NCBI RefSeq assembly: GCF_000400465.1
Contig: NW_008806285.1
Coordinates: 1-64,000, forward strand
DNA from: Wallemia ichthyophaga EXF-994
Taxonomy: Eukaryota > Basidiomycota > Wallemiomycetes > Wallemiales > Wallemiaceae
DNA length: 64,000 nt
Reading direction: 5' to 3'
Made by a program: the position numbers and the translations under genes. Below the pieces are notes generated by a model. That model saw only the letters and a program-made list of their open reading frames with translations, was not told the DNA's origin and did not search any database. How positions within the stretch are numbered: the stretch's first letter is position 1; each line of letters opens with the position of its first letter. Of the stretch, positions 24,303 through 35,151 are shown in pieces.

Positions 24303-24760
24303 CTATAATATTTCTGCCTCTTTGTCGGAGAATAAGTAATCAAAGTAGGCTCTATTCTCATCAACGTTGATGTCTGCGTCCTCGAAGTTGGCATCATTAA
24401 TATCAGGATCTCTATTTAGTTTGTTTACTGGTGAGTCGAATCTTGGCATGATTTTGTTAGATTTGCTAGTGACACCACGTGGTTGTAAAGTAGAGTTCTG
24501 TGATTGCCACAAATAGTTGAGTGATTCGACGCCTTAGCTTTCTCACCGACTCCGTTGTCAATGTCGTAGAACTGACCAAAATATCTTCCAGCTTGAGTAG
24601 TGACACCAACAATAGATACTGAGACATCTGCATGATCTTCAAGCCATACTCCTAGCTTGTCTCGGAGAAACTCAGACACGTAAGAGCTGAACGTAATTTG
24701 AGAGGGGAACTCAACAACGTAAATCGTCGACTGGGTAAGATTTGGACATCCTCTGATCAT
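24303..24760 (-). CDS. Hypothetical protein, LRR-like start
   Basis: An open frame from an ATG at 24760 opens with MIRGCPNLTQSTIYVV, the look of one leucine-rich repeat of an F-box/LRR protein. It then reads about 70 well-formed residues to FYDIDNG. A GT...AG intron just after this (about 24504-24556, donor GTCGGT) would join in phase 0 to NSTLQPRGV and run to a stop at 24303, with an acidic tail (INDANFEDADINVDEN). Without splicing the frame ends at 24425. I cannot name the family. It lies on the same strand as the F-box-like segment at 24965-25342 and could be the 3' part of the same gene, split by introns I cannot place or by decay. Confidence 0.35.
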
Positions 24761-24964
24761 TATTGATGGCTATTCACCTTCGTTTTCCATAAACATTACT
24801 CTAAGAATACCAAAAGAAAGCACAGTAATGTTCTCTCGATTGAAGGGAAACCCCTCACCAAATTATTTTCGCTGTTTAAGTAAGTAAGCTTATTGATGTT
24901 TAAGTTCATGATTGATGAAGTGATTTCCTCAATTTGGTCCAGGCGCCGTCGTTCGTGATGTTTT

Positions 24965-25342
24965 TTACGTAGTCGGTGTAGAGATACTGCTAATTGATTT
25001 CATTTCATACAGCTTGTAATTAGTGTTTGCCACATTTTTGAGAAATTCAAAAATTGCAGCCGCATCCTCCTTTTCGATCAAGCACTTTAAGCGTCTCAGT
25101 TTGAAGTGGGGTCTGATGACGACATTACTATATCTTTGAGGTACATCGAACCTGACAAGCTCGGAACATAAGCGAGATAAAGCAGACAAGGAGCTCTTAT
25201 CGAGGAAATCCATGATCATCAGCTTGATTTCATTGGGTAACGCCAAATATTTGAATCCTTCGATGGACCACTTCTGCTTGCGCCTTCCTCTATTTGAATC
25301 GCTTTTAGCCTTCGTTGGTTTTGCTTTGCTAGTTGCCTTCTT
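24965..25342 (-). CDS. F-box-like segment, start unresolved
   Basis: The minus-strand frame from 25342 to a stop at 24965 contains LPNEIKLMIMDFLDKSSLSALSRLCSELVRF. This matches the F-box pattern LPxEI...I..FLD...L..LS..C, the motif that links a substrate adaptor to Skp1 in SCF ubiquitin ligases. About 35 basic residues come before it (KAKPTKAKSDSNRGRRKQK). The open frame begins straight after a TAG at 25343-25345, so a first exon with the ATG probably lies upstream, but I could not place it. An internal ATG (at about 25213) would cut the F-box. The stretch after the box is short (about 60 residues) and lacks clear repeats. It may be a short F-box protein, one exon of a longer F-box/LRR gene, or a relic. 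Confidence 0.45.
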   Translation of the reverse strand, partial: KKATSKAKPTKAKSDSNRGRRKQKWSIEGFKYLALPNEIKLMIMDFLDKSSLSALSRLCSELVRFDVPQRYSNVVIRPHFKLRRLKCLIEKEDAAAIFEFLKNVANTNYKLYEMKSISSISTPTT

Positions 25343-26470
25343 CTATGGTAGCATGGAGGTGGTGACTGCCTACAAACAAAGAGCGAGGGCTCATCGATTG
25401 GGTGGAAGATATGAAAATCAGAGTGTAGGAGCATTTGAGTAAATATTTTTAAAAACCGAATTGCTGCTATCGTAAAATTGCCGAATCTTACTTCTTTGAG
25501 TCTTTGCCCACTTATCTAAATGCAACCAGTAAAGAAGAATCCATCTGTACAAAATTCCTATAGCATTGGTTTGAAATGTTGTTGAGTATACGCCTATCTT
25601 GTCCACTTGCTCTCCTAAATTTTTCTTTCAGGGTCCGCTCATCGGCTTACCAATTTATTTGGTCCTAGGCCGAGATCGACGATAATTGACAAGAGAGACC
25701 ATAAGAACTCACACAAATGCTTCGGGGACTACTTGGAGCTGCTTTCAGCGACATATCGACAGCTAATAACATCACAGAGATCCCTTTTGCAAGGAAATAT
25801 ACTTGTCTGACATCTTTGTTCCAAAATCTAAGATTAGACTCCCACCTCCCTTTCGAAAAGCTCAATGTTGAAATATATTTCTATTTTCGCAGGATCGACA
25901 ATGTGTTTTCCAAACTGCTCAGATTTAAGACATTGAAAGCTAAAATTTCTAACGAAAGGGACTTGGAATAATTGCATGAGCATGTATAGTTCAAATACGT
26001 GGTACTAATCATCACTCAGTATTGAATATTCGACTTCATGGGTGAACTGCTTGGTGGATTATTTTCAAACGCGTCAAACATCCTCGTTGTGGTCTTACAA
26101 CACAAGATATGCCCACTATCATTGAATGTGATATACACAGTAACAACAGCAGCAAAATGCGATTACTCGTTGTTCGGCGTCCATGCCATTGCTTCAAAGT
26201 GTGAGATTGCGCATCTAATTTACCACTTAGACACTTAAAAATGTTCTACAATGATGGCACATCCAATAAAAAAAAACTGACAAATACAGACTCCTCAGTT
26301 ATGAGATCTTCATAATAAGCATTAAACCTTGAACACAATCCTATGTTGAGTCAGATTGTGTATTCCGTTCCAAGGATTTCCGGAAATTAGAAAAGCAACA
26401 ATGCCGCACCCAATATCACTAATTACGTTTGTACAACTCTTACAATTTGAAAAAATACATAATCTCTATC
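25343..26470. other. Accessory stretch with fragmentary frames
   Basis: About 1.1 kb with no secure gene. The best open frame is on the plus strand at 25717-25971 (84 codons, real ATG); its leucine spacing (LTSLFQNLRL, FEKLNVEI, LLRFKTLKAKI) recalls leucine-rich repeats of F-box proteins. Another short plus frame lies at 26038-26238. Neither has a clear partner exon. Together with the F-box and LRR-like pieces to the left, this looks like a region of divergent or decaying F-box/LRR copies, but that is inference. Confidence 0.3.
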
Positions 26471-28183
26471 TTACAATGGCAGCACGTCATTCGCATTGAC
26501 ATGACGAAGCGGATCATCCTCATCGAGTTTGACCAGCCTCTGCGCTTCAATATCTTCAGCTGTGACTTTACCACCGTCGACTTTGGCTGCTTCTTCCTCT
26601 AATTCGACTCTGCTTAGTTTGTTCTCCTTTCTTCTTCGCTCACGATCGACTGCTATCTTGAGTTTATCGTTATCCAAATCACCCAGTGCTTGTGGGTCTT
26701 TTGTAAATCCGTACTTATTGCCATCTCGCTCTGCCCTGCCCTTCAAATCAGCAGTACCAGCAGCAATCTTGTCTTTGTGCTGATCTGCGAGTGATTTCTG
26801 CGGTTTAGATGCTTCCTCAATCTCGTGTCTGGAGAAGGTCGTCTTGGCAGCCTCTTTGCCTGCTTCGCCCTGGCAGTATGATGTGTATATCGTTGAGTGA
26901 CAGCACTTGTATCCCCAAGATTTACTTTGCACACTAAACCACGAACCGAACACTGAGCTGTGATTTCCAGGGAAGACTATAATTGGTTAGAGAGATATCA
27001 TAGTAAAACATTTTAACGCACCATCCTCCTCGTATTTAGATTTGGCAACAGCCCTCTCCTTTCCTTTAAGTAGCTGACCAGATCTCGAATACTCAACATA
27101 CTCATCGGTCTGACCCAAGCGAATCTCTCTCGGTATATTAGACGCACTGAGGTACTCTTCACCTCCGTATCTGTTGAGCATGCTATTTTTGTGCGTATCC
27201 TTGATTTCTTCTTTCTTCACCTTGAATGCACCATGAGCCATTTCAGTGGCTGTTGGATTGGCTTGAACGTGCATATCATGTCCACGGCTTGCAGACTGCC
27301 ATGCAAAGAGTTGTGTGTTTTGTATACCGGCAGCATCACCACTATCTCTGACGTAATTTTCACCAGCGAACGCACTATCTTCAGGCTTAACGTCGGAATG
27401 AGGAGCCTCTCTCATAGATCTAGTTTTTGGATCATAATGTGCCGATTCGATATCTAAATTCATCAGGTATTTCGCTGTATCTTCTCTTATACGCAGATTT
27501 CTAACCGTGATCCGGTTATTAGCGTCGACGTTCTGACCGACAGCGTCAGCATTATCAGCGTATTTATCCTCATCATCTTCGTCTTCATCTGAGCTACCGA
27601 ACTCATCCTTGATCTTCTGCTTGCCTGCGTCAACGACTTTTTTGGCCGCGGAAATGCTATTCTGCTTATCAAGCTCATCTTCTTGAATACGTCGCCGTTC
27701 ATCCTCAACGGCGGCATATTCTTCAACGACTCTTTTATGTGAAGATGGATCATAGCCGTTCCATCTATCTCTTTTAGCGTCGAAATCGGTGGCAATGTCA
27801 TGTACGACATCATCCGCTTGAGTGACGCTGTTAGTTTTATTAGCACCACGTTTCCGGGGCCTCTCAACGCAATCCTTCTTAGAGTGACCCATTGCACCGC
27901 AATTCTCACAAGCGCCTTTCCTAAAACGCTGGGCTTTGTAGCCTTTGGCAGAACGATCGTACCACTTGTTAAGTTTATCGGCAGAGCTGTCGTACTCTCT
28001 ATTGAGACGCTGGTGACCAAGACCAGGCTTGCCCGTGTCCATGTACCAAGGAGCTTGTGATATGTATTGTGGGATGTGAGGATTGATTGGTTTTCCATCC
28101 TCGTCGAGCTCTGCGGGAGCTGTGCCTGCTTTGCGTGCCTCTTCGAGCTCACGCTTCTTTCTAAGCTCCTCACGCGCGGACAT
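26471..28183 (-). CDS. SLU7: Pre-mRNA splicing factor SLU7
   Basis: Two exons on the minus strand, 28183-27022 and 26976-26471 (45-bp intron), 555 residues. SLU7 acts in the second catalytic step of splicing and helps choose the 3' splice site. The N-terminus has HIPQYISQAPWY, and the zinc knuckle CENCGAMGHSKKDC lies at about residues 91-104. A central region reads NLRIREDTAKYLMNLD. The join recreates YEEDVFPGNHSSVFGSW, and GYKCCHSTIYTSYCQGEAGK follows, both strong family marks. The C-terminus is charged and helical. The ATG lies 28 bp from the divergent DOM34 start. In this genome many introns appear to end in AAG, and SLU7 is one of the factors whose job touches that choice. Confidence 0.95.
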
Positions 28184-28211
28184 TGCAGTTGTTGGTGGTT
28201 AAAGGCAAACG
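28184..28211. promoter_or_regulatory. 28-bp bidirectional gap SLU7 / DOM34
   Basis: Start codons of SLU7 (28183, minus) and DOM34 (28212, plus) are 28 bp apart. The gap holds GTTGTTGGTGGTT, which on the SLU7 strand reads as an AACCACCAACAAC run just upstream of its ATG. Confidence 0.55.
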
Positions 28212-29827
28212 ATGAAGCTGCTGAAAAAGTACATAGAAAGGGACAAGTCTGTGAGTAATTACTGTATTGTGATTGGTTTATTTAAATAGCTCATCTTATT
28301 AGGGCTGGGTAACGCTCCTCCCTGAAGAAGTACGCCTGATATCCAGTCTACGCAGAATTCTGATATGACGCAGGACGAAGACCTTTGGCATTGCTACAAT
28401 CTTATTGGACCCGGCGACCAAGTCAGGGCTGGTGCGATAAGGTGTGTACTGTTGTGACTCCCACTGCCACCGACTCTCATTCTCACTCAACTTAGACGTG
28501 TAGTGAATACATCGTCCACCGGCTCTACGGATTCCCAGCGCGTTAAACTCACGCTGACTATCGAGGTCGAGAAAACGTTCTTTAGTCCTTCTGCAACGTC
28601 CACCACGGAATCCACCCCAGGCACATCCAACCAACCACCACAGAATGCTCAGCTTCAGTTGTCTGGACGCGTTACAAGTGAGAATCCACACGTTAAGCTC
28701 GGTGCTTTCCATACGCTTGATTTGGAGTCGATGAGGGACTTCAAACTCGGCAAGGGGCCGGATGGTTGGGATAGTATCAATCTACAGCGAGTTGAGGAGG
28801 CTAGTGCGGAAGGTGCTGGCGCAGAAGTTGCTGCTGTACTCGTTGGAGAAGGTGGGTGTCTTTTCTCCCACTTTTAGTTGCCAACGCCAAGTGAAACAGG
28901 CAACGCTGCCATTTGTTTGCTCACCAATCATATGACGGTGGTTAAGCAGCGTATTGATGCACAGATTCCACGTAAACGAAAAGGCATGTCTTCAGCCCAT
29001 GAGAAGGTTTGTCCTCTTTTCTTGTCTTTCATCCCATATCTCAACAAATCAAGGCAACGGAAAAATTTCATGAACAGCTCGCAGCTGCATTCAGTAAACA
29101 TATCCTTCCTCTCAGTACAAACCTTCGCGTTATTTTATTCGCAGGTGCTTCATTTGCCAGAGACTCCTTCGTCAAAACTCTCCTAGACAATGCACAACAC
29201 AATGGCGACAAGAGCATTCTGACACTTCGACCCAAGTTTTTAAAAGTTAACACTGGCTCAGCGAATGTACATGCTCTAAACGAGGCTCTTAAAAGTCCTG
29301 AAGTTGCAAACCAGCTGAAAGATACTAAATTTGCACGTGAGGGTATGATGCTTGATAAGTAGGTCAGTGTTAATTTGATGGGCCACTCCTAATCATAAAT
29401 TAAGGTTCAATAAGATGCTAATCACTGATGAGAACCGCGCTTGGTATGGCCCTGACCACGTCCAGAAAGCTATAGACAGAGGTGCAGTGGGCACACTTCT
29501 AATCTCTGACTCACTCTTCAGGTGGGTGTGCGTTACTGCTCTCATAACTTTTTAACCTCAACAGATCACAAAACGTTGCTGAAAGGAAGCGCTTCGTTAG
29601 GATGGTTGAAGATGTTAGGGGTTTAGGTGGTACTGAGGTGTTAATTTTTAGTGCAATGCACGAATCAGGACATAGTGAGTGTTTTTTCCAGTGCTTTTTT
29701 TTTGCTAACGGATTGTCAAGAACTTGATCTCTTGTCGGGTATTGCTGCACTGTTGACTTACCCACTCGACATAGAAATGGTGGAATTAGAAGAAGAAAAC
29801 GAGAAAGCTGAAGATAAGCAACACTAG
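28212..29827 (+). CDS. DOM34: Ribosome rescue factor Dom34/Pelota
   Basis: Nine exons: 28212-28250, 28303-28329, 28374-28441, 28496-28851, 28900-29006, 29054-29358, 29405-29521, 29565-29674 and 29721-29827, 411 residues. Dom34 is an eRF1-like protein that with Hbs1 frees stalled ribosomes in no-go decay. It starts [22 protein letters not shown], the usual Sm-fold domain, with WHCYNLI and LTIEVEK, then [11 protein letters not shown] and WDSINLQRV. The central domain has [11 protein letters not shown] joined to NAAICLLT, and IPRKRKG. As expected, it lacks the GGQ motif of eRF1. The C-terminal domain has [18 protein letters not shown] and [18 protein letters not shown], then an acidic tail. Three of the eight introns end in AAG. 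The gene is one of the most intron-dense here, with exons as short as 27 nt. Confidence 0.95.
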
Positions 29828-30002
29828 TTACTATAAAGCGCTTTTCTATATTTTAAGATGTACGATGGACTCTAATTAGTAGTACAAATAAAGTATGCAA
29901 ACAAAAGTACATTGCATTGAGTTTACGAAGAGCTTTATGTAATACAACCAAATTAAATTTGAGAAAGAGGAAGAGAAGATATTTTACTGCTATTGTGCCA
30001 GC

Positions 30003-31209
30003 TTAAGCTTGTTGAGTTTGTTGGAGTGGAGAAGGAGCAGCTTGGATTTTGTTTTCGTAGGTGTCTTCGACATTCTCATAAGGTCTCATTGGTTGAAGGC
30101 CCCACTTTTCAAACAGCTCAGCGTCCTGATCTTTCTCGACACCGTCTGTAGTAAGCATGTAGCCTGAGAAGATGGCATTAGCACCTGACATGAAACACAT
30201 TGCTTGTTCAGCATCAGTAAACATCTTTCTTCCTGCTGCTATTCTGACAATTGACTTTGGCATGACGATTCTAGCTGTTGCGATCGTTCTGACGACCTCC
30301 TCAACTGCAACCGGGGTGTTGTTTTCCAATGGTGTGCCCTTTATTGGAACGAGTGCGTTGACAGGGAAAGACTCTGGATGTTCAGGGAGACGGGAGAGTT
30401 CCCAGATCAAACCAACCCTGTCATCTTGCTGCTCACCAAGACCGAGAATACCACCTGAGCAGACGCTGATTCCTGCGTCTCTGACATTTGAGATAGTGCT
30501 CAACCTGTCATCGTATGAACGAGATGTGATGACCTGGAATTTTATTAGATAAAGCAACGTAAACGCGCAAGCCACTAACCTCCGGGTAGTATTCTCTTGA
30601 AGTGTCTAAGTTATGGTTGTATGCAGTGAGGCCGGCATCTTTCAAAGCTATAGCTTGCTCAGACGAGAGCATACCAAGCGTGGTGCAGACTTCCATACCC
30701 ATACCCTTGATCTCCCTAACCATGGCCAAGATTCTATCGAAACCACGCTTGCGACCGCCTACATCTCTCCAAGCTGCGCCCATACAGAAACGGGTAGAAC
30801 CCGCATTTTTAGCGCGCTTAGCTTCTTGAATGACAGGATCTAAAGCGAGTAGCTTTCCAGCCTCAGTGCCAGTACTGTATCTGCTAGACTGAGAGCAATA
30901 GCTACAGTCTTCTGAACAACCGCCAGTTTTGATGTTCATAAGAGTGCACAGCTGAACCTTTCCAGGCTCGTGGTACATGCGGTGTACGCTGGCTGCTCTG
31001 TAAACCAATTCGAGGAGAGGCTGTTGGTATATAGCCTGGATATCATTCCTATTCCAGTCATTGCGTATATCACCATCCTTGTGCTCCTTCGAGCTATTTA
31101 CTGGTCCGTTGGGGGTAAATGGATGGGGATTGAGTTGAGTTGCAAGGCTTCTCGACTGAACTAGTATTTTAAATTGCTGGCGTGGCTTGAATAGGTGCTT
31201 GTTGATCAT
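30003..31209 (-). CDS. BIO2: Biotin synthase
   Basis: Two exons on the minus strand, 31209-30580 and 30533-30003 (46-bp intron), 386 residues. BIO2 is the radical-SAM enzyme that inserts sulfur into dethiobiotin to make biotin, usually in mitochondria. The SAM iron-sulfur motif CSEDCSYC is present, followed by GAAWRDVGGRKRGF, the NLDTS motif (YNHNLDTSREYYPEV at the join) and GIICSGGILGLGE-type residues (ISVCSGGILGLGE). MSGANAIFSGYMLTT follows near the C-terminus. The start at 31209 (MINKHLFKPRQQFK) gives a basic, Ser-rich leader consistent with mitochondrial import. It shares a 158-bp divergent promoter with BIO3-BIO1, a strong sign of co-regulation. Confidence 0.96.
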
Positions 31210-31367
31210 TTTCTTTTCTTTCTTTTCTCGGTGATGGCCGTCTAGCGTCAACGATAAGCCATCGCAACTTTCCGGCACACTCAAAATCCGATCGAAGGAC
31301 TTTTAGGGACAGCGGCTTTTTCGGAATCAACTGGACTATTAAACATTAGATATCGGATATATTCAAC
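31210..31367. promoter_or_regulatory. Shared divergent biotin promoter
   Basis: 158 bp between the BIO2 ATG (31209, minus) and the BIO3-BIO1 ATG (31368, plus). Next to BIO2 is a pyrimidine tract (TTTTCTTTTCTTTCTTTTCTC), seen as purine-rich on the BIO2 strand, and there are CCGATC- and CGGAT-type elements (about 31287 and 31354). Shared control of both genes is inferred from position. No known biotin-response site was identified. Confidence 0.6.
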
Positions 31368-34006
31368 ATGCCTCACTTATACAGACACTTGCGAGTTAAT
31401 CAGATATTTGGTGCGTGCCAGTGAGCAGACTGAAAGTGCAGCAACTCACAGCCATCCACGCAGGCGCTAACACCGACGTTGGCAAGACTCTCATCACAAC
31501 TGCTCTTGTCTTGGCAGAATCGCAGCGAACGAAGAACAACATCTTCTATTTGAAGTAAGTTGCTATTTGCTGGAGTTTGGCACATTCTCATTCTCCCAAA
31601 CAGACCTGTCAGTACTGGTCCTGCTGCTGATCAAGACGACGCGTGGGTACTTTCCATTTCGGCGGAGTGTTTGTTGACTCCCGCTCAGTTTTCTCCAGCG
31701 CTTCTCTAATAACGACAGAATACACAACCACACTCTCTTTCGCTACAGTGATCCCGTCTCTCCTCACTTAGCCGTTAGCAGAGAATCCGCAACCCAAAAA
31801 CCTCCGTCCGATAAGGATTTTGCAACCTCAATTGGAAACTACATTAGCAGCAAAGCCAGTCTAAACAACTCTCACTCTCTTTACGTCGAAACTGCGGGTG
31901 GTGAGTTTCCGGTGATTTTCCGAGGCTGCATGTTGATATTGAGACACAGGCGTACACTCTCCAACTTTAACTGGAACCAGCCAAGCTGATGCTTACAGGT
32001 CATTGCTGTGAGGCTTTTTCCCTCTCGTCTTGCTCTATCTAACAACACCGGCAAGTCTCCCTACCATCCTCATAGCCTCGTCGCATTTGGGCGGAATCAG
32101 CACTACTTTAGCTGCCTATGAGAGTCTGCATATGCGAGGCTATAGCGTAGAAGCGATCCTTGTATTTAGGGAGGAGTACTACGCCAACTACCAATACCTC
32201 AGTGATTGGGGACGGGAGAGAGGCGTGCATGTCGCAGTGATAGATCAACCACCGTCCAAAGACAGCAATGCATTAAATGACCAGGAAGCACTCCAAGCAT
32301 ATTTCAGCAGTCTGTCTAACGGCGACGGTGCAGTGTTGAGCACACTCGACGAACTCGACACACGCCACAAGAAGCGCATTGAGGAAATCAAGACAATGCC
32401 ACAACGCACACTAGACAGTATTTGGTATCCGTTTGCTCAACACTCCCACATCAAATCCGCTGAGCAGATCGGCGTTATCGACAGCGCACATGCTGACCAC
32501 TTCGATGTTCACAGACCAGCGTCTGCGTCTCAGGATCTACTACAACAAGATTTCGACGGAAGTGCTTCTTGGTGGACGCAGACACTCGGCCACGGTAACG
32601 TTACACTCGCTCTGGCTGCTGCACATGCAGCTGGTCGGTACGGTCATGTGCTTTTACCTGGACACACGCACAAACCTGTACTGGAACTTTGCGAAAAACT
32701 CCTCAAAGGCCCGGGTAGCGGGTGGGCTAACAAGGCTTTCGTTACTGATAACGGTAGTACCGCTATGGAGGTAGCCCTTAAAATAGCCCTCCGAGCTTGC
32801 TCGAAGAAGTATGGTGCTGCGAATAGAGGCGTGCTCGGATTGAGCGGTAGCTACCACGGTGACACTATCGGTAGTATGGATGCTTCTGAGCCATCTGTAT
32901 ACAATAACGCAGTCGAATGGTATTCCCCAAGAGGCGGTTTCTGGTTTGATTCACCGCTCATCAAGTACAAGAGTGGAGAGATAGTTCTGAAGGGCGCAGT
33001 AAGTATGGGCGTACCAAAGGGTGCTGCTGTTGATGGCGATTATTGGGAGATGGCTATCTCTGACTCTATCGCTGGTGCTTATGGCGTAGAGGAGCGTTTA
33101 AAAACGACTCTGACTGTTTTTTACAGAGATTCCATTCAAAACACTCTCGAAAGGCTCGTCGAAGAAGGCAGACACTTCGGTGCACTCGTCATGGAACCAC
33201 TTGTTATGGGCGCAGGAGGTATGCTCTGTGTTGATGTGAGTTGGTTTTACGTCTAATACTTCCATCTTACACAATTTAAGCCGCTGTTTCAGCGTGTACT
33301 CGTTGATACAGTGCGTGACAACGAAGAGCTATTCGCCAACCAAGCTGGCGATGCATACGTTCAAGGACAGGACTGGCAGGGATTACCGGTTGTTTTCGAC
33401 GAGGTGTTTGCGGGTCTATACAGACTCGGCCAGCAAACTCCGTTGTCTATAATCGGCACCCACCCAGATGTATCCGCTTATGCCAAGATATTGTCTGGCG
33501 GGATTGTACCGCTTTCTACAACATTGGCAAGACAGAGTCTGTTCGACAACTTTTTAGGGGAGGAGAAGAAAGAAGCGCTGTTACACGGCCACTCATATAC
33601 CGCCCATCCTATTGGGTGCGCTGTTGCGAATGCGTCGTTGGATGAGATAAACAAGTTAGCAGAGAGTGATGAATGGCATGCATCGAGAGTTGCATGGGGC
33701 AGTAATACCGAGAGCGGTGCTTGGAGCTTATGGACCCCTGAGGCTGTGGAAGTGCTATCACACCTCAACAACGTCGATGGCGTCGTCGCTTTGGGTAGCG
33801 TGTTGATAATACATCTCAAGTCATCAGGCAAAGGATATGAGAGTTCAGAAGGACAGCGTTTTCTGGCGTCGCTGGCTAGCGAAGGTATCCACTCCAGACC
33901 TCTTGGTGATACGGTCTACTTTATGGCCAGCTTGAACACATCCAAGGAGGCGATAGAGGATATCCAAAACAAAGTGATTCATGGGCTTGAAAAATTTGAT
34001 GTTTAA
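31368..34006 (+). CDS. BIO3-BIO1: Dethiobiotin synthetase / DAPA aminotransferase fusion
   Basis: Seven exons: 31368-31410, 31452-31554, 31604-31642, 31719-31900, 31950-32007, 32056-33235 and 33281-34006, 776 residues. It catalyses two consecutive steps of biotin synthesis: DAPA formation from KAPA (C-terminal, PLP enzyme) and dethiobiotin formation (N-terminal, ATP). The N-terminal part has the P-loop GANTDVGKT and, further on, PVSTGPAADQDDA and YVETAGG. The C-terminal part has ALAAAHAAGRYGH, DNGSTAMEVALKIALR, GSYHGDTIGSMD, VFDEVFAGLYRLG and the PLP-lysine region YAKILSGG. The last two introns end in AAG. Two-domain fusions of this kind are known in filamentous fungi and plants. KAPA synthase is not in the window. 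Confidence 0.95.
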
Positions 34007-34051
34007 TAAGGATTGATTTGCTTTTATAAATGTACCTGACTGACGTTGAGA

Positions 34052-35087
34052 ATGGTTGGTGGAGAGTAGCAAGCCAGACAAAGCTGAGAGAGTGATAGTG
34101 CATTGTAGTTTACGCTGTCAACAGACACTCGAAATACCAGCTGTGGGTGATGCGCTTTGTGCGCTGACTTATGGCTGCTGCTGACTGACCAAGTGCACTG
34201 GCTGCGAATAGAGACGAGTGGCTTGAAAGGCCTACACAGCCAGCGAGAGTGCACAACTTCGGTGATGATTCCAAGGAGGAGTGTATATCCGGGATTGATC
34301 TGCTAATGCAGGGTACTTGGATTGGAGTGAGCAAGTCGGGCAAAATAGCAGCGCTGTGGGTAAATCTATATCTGAATAGATCTACTAACAGCGAAACAGC
34401 ACAAATTACTTTGAACCGCTCCCGAAAGACGGAAAATTGCTCAAGTCAAGGGGAGCGATAACGCGAGACTGTCTCCAGAGCGGCAGAAGCATTGAAGACG
34501 ATCTCGAAGAGGTTTCAAAAATCAAAGACGAAGTGGGGCCGTTTAACCTGTTACTCATTCAGGCCGAAAAGGGGAACGTGCGCTACGGCTACGCCACAAA
34601 CAGATCGATATCGACAAACTACCACGGAATGTTTAGCGAGGACATTGGAGGCATGTCGAATGGATATGTAGACGCCAACGACGAGATAGCCTCACAGTCA
34701 GAGTGGCACAAAGTAAAGCGCGGCAAAGAAGACCTCGACAAGTCAATTGAGCGCGATATGCAAGAGACGGAGCTACTCGATACACTCGAGAATGCTATCT
34801 CCAATGAGGTACACCCAATGCAGACAAGACAGCATTTTCAATTCAGCGCGAGAATCCCACCAATTATTATGCGTCCGGGCGCCAATCCGATTCCTGTGGA
34901 TGAAGCAAACAAAGACGATATCAAGGCGATATACGCGACGAGGCTCATCACATTTATCCTCGTCGATAACGACGGCAATGTTAAATTTATTGAAAAAGAT
35001 ATTTACCAACTACGCGGCTCAGATGTCCTCAAGGCTGATAGCCAGCGCTCTTTGTTCTTCGACAACGACCACGGTCAATCTAAATAA
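34052..35087 (+). CDS. TANGO2: TANGO2 homologue (NRDE family)
   Basis: Four exons: 34052-34054, 34099-34142, 34194-34355 and 34400-35087, 298 residues. TANGO2/NRDE proteins are tied to Golgi organisation and mitochondrial lipid or haem handling; the reaction is unsettled. After splicing the protein starts MCIVVYAVNRHSKYQLALAANRDEW, which matches the family start (MCI...HPxYxLIL..NRDE) with the invariant Cys2 and the NRDE motif. GIDLLMQGTWIGVSKSGKIAALTNY follows. The first coding exon is the ATG alone: the 44-bp intron (GTTGGT...GATAG) begins directly after it. No other ATG gives the Cys2 start, which supports the model. The second intron ends in CCAAG. SEN1 starts 64 bp downstream on the same strand. 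Confidence 0.88.
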
Positions 35088-35151
35088 TTTGATTGTTTTC
35101 GTCTCCATCTGCTTATCGTGATGGGTATGCCAGTAGAGCACATATTGCGCA

